Source: Fidelibacterota bacterium
GTDB lineage: Bacteria > Fidelibacterota > Marinisomatia > Marinisomatales > TCS55
DNA length: 10,318 nt
Direction of reading: 5' to 3'
Assembly: GCA_002701875.1 (NCBI GenBank)
Contig: NZWI01000033.1
Coordinates: 1 to 10,318 of the forward strand
How positions within the stretch are numbered: the first letter of the stretch is position 1; every line of letters starts with the position of its first letter. A program made the translations under genes and the position numbers. This document shows, one piece after another, positions 7,043 through 10,318 of this stretch. The notes beneath the pieces were generated by a model. The model was not told where the DNA came from. It saw only the letters and a program-made list of their open reading frames with translations, and searched no databases.

Positions 7043-8098
7043 ATGCAAAACGCAATTGTTTTTACGCATAATCTATTAGCAGATAATTTTGCAAAAACTG
7101 CGCATGGATTACTTCGAGGTACAGAAAGATATAATATTTTAGCCGTAATTGATTCTGTTCATTACGGAAAAGATGCTGGTGAAGTTTTAGAAGGAAATAA
7201 AATTAATGTTCCAGTATATAAAACAATAGCTGAATTTATTGATGCTTCTGATGTACAAGCTGAGTGTTGTATTGTTGGAGTAGCATTCCCTGGTGGTATA
7301 TTACCAGCAGAGTGTAGAAATGAATTAATTGAAGCTACAAAATTTAAGCTTTCAATCGTTTCAGGACTTCACCATTACCTAAGTGATGATTCTGATTTTA
7401 TAGCATTAGCTGAAAAATATAATGTCGAATTGATTGACATTAGAAAGCCTCGATCTGTATCAGATCTACATTTTTGGTCTGGTAAAATTTTAGACATAAA
7501 TGTACCTATTGTTGCAGTACTTGGAACCGATTGTGCTGTTGGTAAACGGACAACTGCTAGATTGATATTAGAAAACTGTATTAAAGAGGGAATTAGAACT
7601 GAATTAATTTATACCGGTCAAACAGGGTGGATGCAGGGATATAAACATGGATTTATTTTTGATGCGACGCCTAATGATTTTGTTAGTGGTGAACTTGAGA
7701 GGGTAATATTAGAATGTGTTGACCAATCTAATCCTGATTTGATTTTATTAGAAGGTCAATCATCAATGCGTAATCCATCTGGACCAGGCGGCTCAGAATT
7801 TATATTATCAGGAAACGCAAAAAGTGTGATCATTGTTCATCCAATTGGTCGAAAATATTTTGTTGATCTTGAAGAATTTGAATATGAAATACCCGATTTA
7901 ATTGATGAGATTAAATTAATCGAATCATATGGTGCTAATATTATTGGTGTAGGCCTCAATGAAGAAAATGCAACGGAAGATAAACTGATGAAATTCAGAA
8001 ATAAATATAGTCAATTGTTAGAAATTCCAGTTGTTTTACCATTAGCAGATGGTGTAGGTGATATAGTAAAAAATATTAAAGAAAATTTATCTTTATAA
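7043..8098 (+). CDS. DUF1611 family protein, DgcN-like (D-glutamate N-acetyltransferase relative)
   Basis: A 351-residue cytosolic protein of the DUF1611 family. The N-terminal half is a Rossmann-like domain (MQNAIVFTHNLLADNFAKTA, IVGVAFPGG), ending at KPRSVSDLHFWSG. The C-terminal half is a P-loop domain with Gly161-TDCAVG-Lys168, the GTDCxVGK form typical of the family (Arg follows the Lys instead of the usual Ser/Thr), then YTGQTGWMQGY and a conserved LLEGQSS block. A homologue from marine Pseudoalteromonas, DgcN, is reported to make N-acetyl-D-glutamate, with DgcA racemising it. The one-base gap from the epimerase gene means tight coupling and supports a shared pathway. The exact acyl donor and acceptor cannot be read from the sequence; a nucleotide-using ligase activity is an alternative given the P-loop. 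Confidence 0.88.
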   Translation: MQNAIVFTHNLLADNFAKTAHGLLRGTERYNILAVIDSVHYGKDAGEVLEGNKINVPVYKTIAEFIDASDVQAECCIVGVAFPGGILPAECRNELIEATKFKLSIVSGLHHYLSDDSDFIALAEKYNVELIDIRKPRSVSDLHFWSGKILDINVPIVAVLGTDCAVGKRTTARLILENCIKEGIRTELIYTGQTGWMQGYKHGFIFDATPNDFVSGELERVILECVDQSNPDLILLEGQSSMRNPSGPGGSEFILSGNAKSVIIVHPIGRKYFVDLEEFEYEIPDLIDEIKLIESYGANIIGVGLNEENATEDKLMKFRNKYSQLLEIPVVLPLADGVGDIVKNIKENLSL

Positions 8099-8100
8099 AC

Positions 8101-9168
8101 ATGAGCCTGTTTAATAAATATTTACTGCCTGGCTTTATTTTTCAAAGTCTAATCATAGGTGGTGGATATGGGACAGGTCGTGAATTAGTGGAATTTTTCT
8201 TAAGTGAAGGACCTGTTTATGGGTTAGTCAATATGGCAGTGGCCACAATTATTTGGAGTTTGGTTTTAGCTGTTTGTTTTGAGTTCTCTAGAATTGGCAG
8301 TCATTTTGAATATCGATCATTCCTAAAAGATCTTTTGGGTAAGTCATGGATTGCTTATGAATATCTTTATTTGGTAGGATTAGTTTTGGTTGTTTCTGTA
8401 ATGGGTTCAGCTTCCGGAGAGATCTTTAGTGAAATTTTTGGAGTTAAGGAAATAGTAGGTGTAGTCATTATGATGGCATTGGTAGGCTTGATCGTTTTCT
8501 ACGGCACACAACTTGTAGAAAAAGTTTTATCTGTGTGGTCAATAATTCTTTATGCTGCATTCATTACAATGTTTATTGTCGTGTTTAAAATTTTTAATAA
8601 TGAAATCGGAGAAGCTTTTAGTTTGCAATCAGATGGGAAAAGCTGGGCCATGGGTGGTATAAAATATGCTGCTTATAATATTGGATTAGCACCAGCAATT
8701 TTGTTTTGTGTACGTCATCTAAAAACACGAAAAGAAGCAATCGTATCTGGGCTTTTGGCAGGAGTGATTGGTATGATACCTGCATTAATTATGTTTCTTG
8801 CTATGTTAAGTCAATATCCTGAAATAATTTCTGAAACTGTTCCAGTTAATCTTATTCTAGATAAAATTGGATGGAGTCAGTTTAAAATTATTTTTCAAGT
8901 TGTTTTATTTGGTACATTTATTGAAACTGGAGTAGGTTTGATCCACGGATTTAACGAGAGAATTCTTTCAGTTAATAAGAACTTGAAAGACCATTGGCGT
9001 GCCTTGATTGGTATAGCTTTATTAGTTGGATCCATATTCATTGCCAATGCAGTTGGTCTGATTGGTCTTATTGCAAAGGGCTATGGAGCAATAACATGGG
9101 GATACTGGATCATTTTTGTAATACCAGTCCTTACAATCGGAGTAAGAAGGTTAATAAGAAATGGATGA
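8101..9168 (+). CDS. YkvI-like inner-membrane transporter
   Basis: A 355-residue polytopic membrane protein with about ten hydrophobic segments, near residues 8-26, 41-62, 84-106, 117-136, 143-165, 185-204, 213-236, 261-284, 299-324 and 331-349. The first segment carries LLPGFIFQSLIIGGGYGTG with an unwound glycine-rich stretch, and the order of helices fits the YkvI family (COG3949), distant relatives of the amino-acid/APC-type LeuT-fold carriers. A role in uptake or export of an amino acid or short peptide made or used by this operon is inferred; no substrate is known for the family to my knowledge. It starts two bases after the DUF1611 stop and overlaps the cysteine dioxygenase start by eight bases, so all three are probably translationally coupled. 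Confidence 0.85.
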   Translation: MSLFNKYLLPGFIFQSLIIGGGYGTGRELVEFFLSEGPVYGLVNMAVATIIWSLVLAVCFEFSRIGSHFEYRSFLKDLLGKSWIAYEYLYLVGLVLVVSVMGSASGEIFSEIFGVKEIVGVVIMMALVGLIVFYGTQLVEKVLSVWSIILYAAFITMFIVVFKIFNNEIGEAFSLQSDGKSWAMGGIKYAAYNIGLAPAILFCVRHLKTRKEAIVSGLLAGVIGMIPALIMFLAMLSQYPEIISETVPVNLILDKIGWSQFKIIFQVVLFGTFIETGVGLIHGFNERILSVNKNLKDHWRALIGIALLVGSIFIANAVGLIGLIAKGYGAITWGYWIIFVIPVLTIGVRRLIRNG

Positions 9169-9679
9169 TTTAATTAATCAATTGAAAAAATTTGCTACAG
9201 AAGATTTTCCTATTAGCAGTGTTTCAGATTATTTAAATGATTATTCTTTATCTAATGATATACTAAACGAATATGCCCATTTCAAAGATCAGAAGTATTG
9301 TAGAAATTTGGTTCACAAAGAAAATGATTTTGAAATCATCCTAGTTTGTTGGAAAGCTGGGCAGGCTGCTCCAATCCATGGTCATGAAGGTGAGAAATGT
9401 TGGATGCGCATCGAATTAGGTGCTTTAAGAGTTTCTAATTATTTATTAGAATCACTTGAACCGCTTACTTTAAATATAACAGAGCAAATAAAAGGGAAAG
9501 TTGGCCATTTAGATGGGCCTGCTGAAATCCATTCAGTTGAGAATGCTTATGCAGATGATGCTGTTAGCCTCCATGTTTATGCCAAACCATTTGAAAAATG
9601 CGATATATATTGTTTGGATTCTGGTACTGTAGAAAGAGTTGAGCTTGTTTATGATTCGATTGATAAACAATTATGTTAA
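9161..9679 (+). CDS. Cysteine dioxygenase, Arg-type, with Cys-Tyr pair
   Basis: Cupin-fold non-haem iron enzyme, 172 residues, expected to oxidise L-cysteine (or a related thiol) to the sulfinate. The 3-His iron site is His73 and His75 in PIHGHEGEKCW and His124 in AEIHSVEN. Arg48 in YCRNL aligns with Arg60 of mammalian CDO, which binds the cysteine carboxylate and separates true CDOs from Gln-type mercaptopropionate dioxygenases. Ser136-Leu-His138-Val-Tyr140 matches the SLHLY catalytic stretch, and Cys147 follows as in animal enzymes. Cys80 and Tyr140 align with Cys93 and Tyr157, which form the thioether cofactor in mammals. The ATG overlaps the transporter end by eight bases, and AGAAGG at 9145-9150 is a reasonable ribosome site. 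It is the last gene of the forward unit; its stop is one base from the stop of the reverse gene. Confidence 0.92.
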   Translation: MDDLINQLKKFATEDFPISSVSDYLNDYSLSNDILNEYAHFKDQKYCRNLVHKENDFEIILVCWKAGQAAPIHGHEGEKCWMRIELGALRVSNYLLESLEPLTLNITEQIKGKVGHLDGPAEIHSVENAYADDAVSLHVYAKPFEKCDIYCLDSGTVERVELVYDSIDKQLC

Positions 9680-9698
9680 ATCAATCAGTATTTTTTTT
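9658..9698 (+). terminator. Weak possible terminator at the end of the forward unit
   Basis: GATTGAT (9658-9664) and ATCAATC (9680-9686) can pair as a 7-bp AT-rich stem with a 15-base loop, followed four bases later by T8 (9691-9698). The T run lies inside the end of the reverse-strand gene. The low GC and long loop make this a marginal intrinsic terminator for forward transcripts. Confidence 0.3.
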
Positions 9699-10166
9699 AT
9701 CATATTTTCTGTAAATAAATAAAATTATAATTCCCGCAAGGTTTGGAAACCAAATTTCTGGCCTTGACCAGGGAATTCCATCGAATGAAAAATCAGTAAT
9801 TGGCCAAAGTAATTTTGTAGGAAAGTATGCTTTACTATGAAAAGGGAAATCAAGTAAAATATGAAAAGGCCAAGCCCACATTGCAAATGCAATATTTTTA
9901 TTAAATCTTTGAACTATCGCTATGCAAAGAAATGCGCTAACAAAGCTATGAGAAATATCATAATTAATGTATACCCACCATGGAATAGAATCTAAAGGTG
10001 GTGGCCCACCTCCCATATTTGAGAAATCACCAGAAAACAATCGAACAATTAATAGAATTCCAAATGAAAAAAGATCTGGCATTGCGCCAAAAAAAAATGA
10101 AGGCCATGCAAGTCCTCTATATCCAAATAAACCTCTACCCCAAAGAGCGTGACTTAAAGTATCCAT
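9681..10166 (-). CDS. YdjM-like membrane-bound metal-dependent hydrolase
   Basis: A 161-residue integral membrane protein of the YdjM / LexA-binding inner-membrane hydrolase family. The family's scattered His/Asp set is visible: His6 in DTLSHALWG, Asp31 in AMPDLFSF, His73 in DISHSFVSAF, and His102, Asp106 and His110 in FHILLDFPFH. Hydrophobic segments lie near residues 20-44, 72-86, 92-106 and 143-152. A glycine/proline-rich loop (MGGGPPP) separates the first segment from the rest. Proteins of this family bind a metal at the membrane; their substrate is generally unassigned. The ATG shares its A with the stop of the upstream acetoacetate-CoA ligase gene (TAATG on the reverse strand), so translation is coupled, though no functional link to that enzyme is evident. 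Two forward frames within this interval are shadows. Confidence 0.8.
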   Translation of the reverse strand: MDTLSHALWGRGLFGYRGLAWPSFFFGAMPDLFSFGILLIVRLFSGDFSNMGGGPPPLDSIPWWVYINYDISHSFVSAFLCIAIVQRFNKNIAFAMWAWPFHILLDFPFHSKAYFPTKLLWPITDFSFDGIPWSRPEIWFPNLAGIIILFIYRKYDKKNTD

Positions 10167-10318
10167 TATTTAAGCTCTGGAATATTTTGAAATAGTTTTA
10201 AGGACTCTGGGTTTGATAGTGCATCCTTATTTGTGACTTTATCTCCGTCAATGATTCTTTTTACTGCGATTTCAACTTTCTTACCATTAATAGTGTAAGG
10301 AATATCTTTTGTCTCGAG
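10166..10318 (-). CDS. Acetoacetate-CoA ligase, C-terminal end (partial)
   Basis: Fifty codons plus a TAA stop are readable on the reverse strand from the right edge, with no start in the window. The peptide carries [20 protein letters not shown], then DALSNPESL, the characteristic C-terminus of acetoacetyl-CoA synthetases; NGKK holds the adenylation-domain A10 lysine. The enzyme would activate acetoacetate with ATP and CoA in the cytosol for ketone-body or leucine/lysine-derived carbon use. About 600 upstream residues lie outside. Its stop overlaps the start of the YdjM-like gene by one base. Confidence 0.82.
   Translation of the reverse strand, partial: LETKDIPYTINGKKVEIAVKRIIDGDKVTNKDALSNPESLKLFQNIPELK

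Noticed and set aside
9996..10011. AGGTGG-TGGC-CCACCT inverted repeat
   Set aside because: It falls on codons for the GGGPPP loop of the YdjM-like protein, where Gly and Pro codons are naturally complementary; no T run follows on either strand.
9967..10195. Two forward open frames of 61 and 65 codons
   Set aside because: Both are antisense to the YdjM-like gene, whose conserved His/Asp residues support the reverse strand; the peptides show no family features.

Overview
This window is a compact, AT-rich bacterial region. By eye most genes are about 33-38% GC, while the first gene is nearer 44%. Nine genes read left to right, with gaps of 36 bases or less or small overlaps, so they look like one transcription unit entering from the left edge. 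Two further genes read right to left from the right edge. The taxon cannot be fixed from sequence alone. An S9D-type (glutamyl endopeptidase-like) peptidase, an envelope D-aminoacylase-type lipoprotein, a Tat-exported oxidase and AT-rich coding point to an environmental, probably marine, Gram-negative of the Bacteroidota / Marinimicrobia / related kind. One strong AGGAGG ribosome site argues against a typical Bacteroidota.

Layout of the forward unit: 1-1122 is the C-terminal catalytic half of a secreted-type S9D peptidase. 1127-2281 is a PLP trans-sulfuration-family enzyme. 2310-3971 is a D-aminoacylase-family amidohydrolase with a lipoprotein-like signal. 3990-4433 is a small exported NTF2-like protein. 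4453-5922 is a Tat-exported flavin amine/amino-acid oxidase. 5959-7041 is an enolase-superfamily dipeptide epimerase / DgcA-like racemase. 7043-8098 is a DUF1611 (DgcN-like) protein. 8101-9168 is a YkvI-like membrane transporter. 9161-9679 is a cysteine dioxygenase. On the reverse strand, 10166-10318 is the C-terminus of an acetoacetate-CoA ligase, followed by a YdjM-like membrane metal hydrolase (9681-10166). The two convoys converge with one base between stop codons.

Working model (inference): the forward unit is an amino-acid/peptide scavenging operon. Envelope enzymes (peptidase, N-acyl-D-amino-acid hydrolase-like lipoprotein, Tat oxidase, NTF2-like helper) process peptides or N-acylated or D-configured amino acids. 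YkvI could move a product across the inner membrane. The epimerase plus DUF1611 pair, which resembles the DgcA/DgcN D-glutamate route, would convert stereochemistry. The C-S lyase-type PLP enzyme and cysteine dioxygenase suggest that a sulfur amino acid is among the products. This combination is not one I recognise as a described pathway.

The most notable structural signals are: a D-aminoacylase relative lacking the usual HxH and Cys metal ligands; a cysteine dioxygenase that keeps the Cys-Tyr cofactor pair known from animal enzymes; an epimerase that keeps the dipeptide-binding DxD motif although it sits next to a DgcN-like gene; and a perfect 11-bp TTCG hairpin inside the Tat signal coding region, with an A8 run on its left flank. 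No RNA genes, mobile elements, CRISPR arrays or gene-free stretches above 300 bases were seen.
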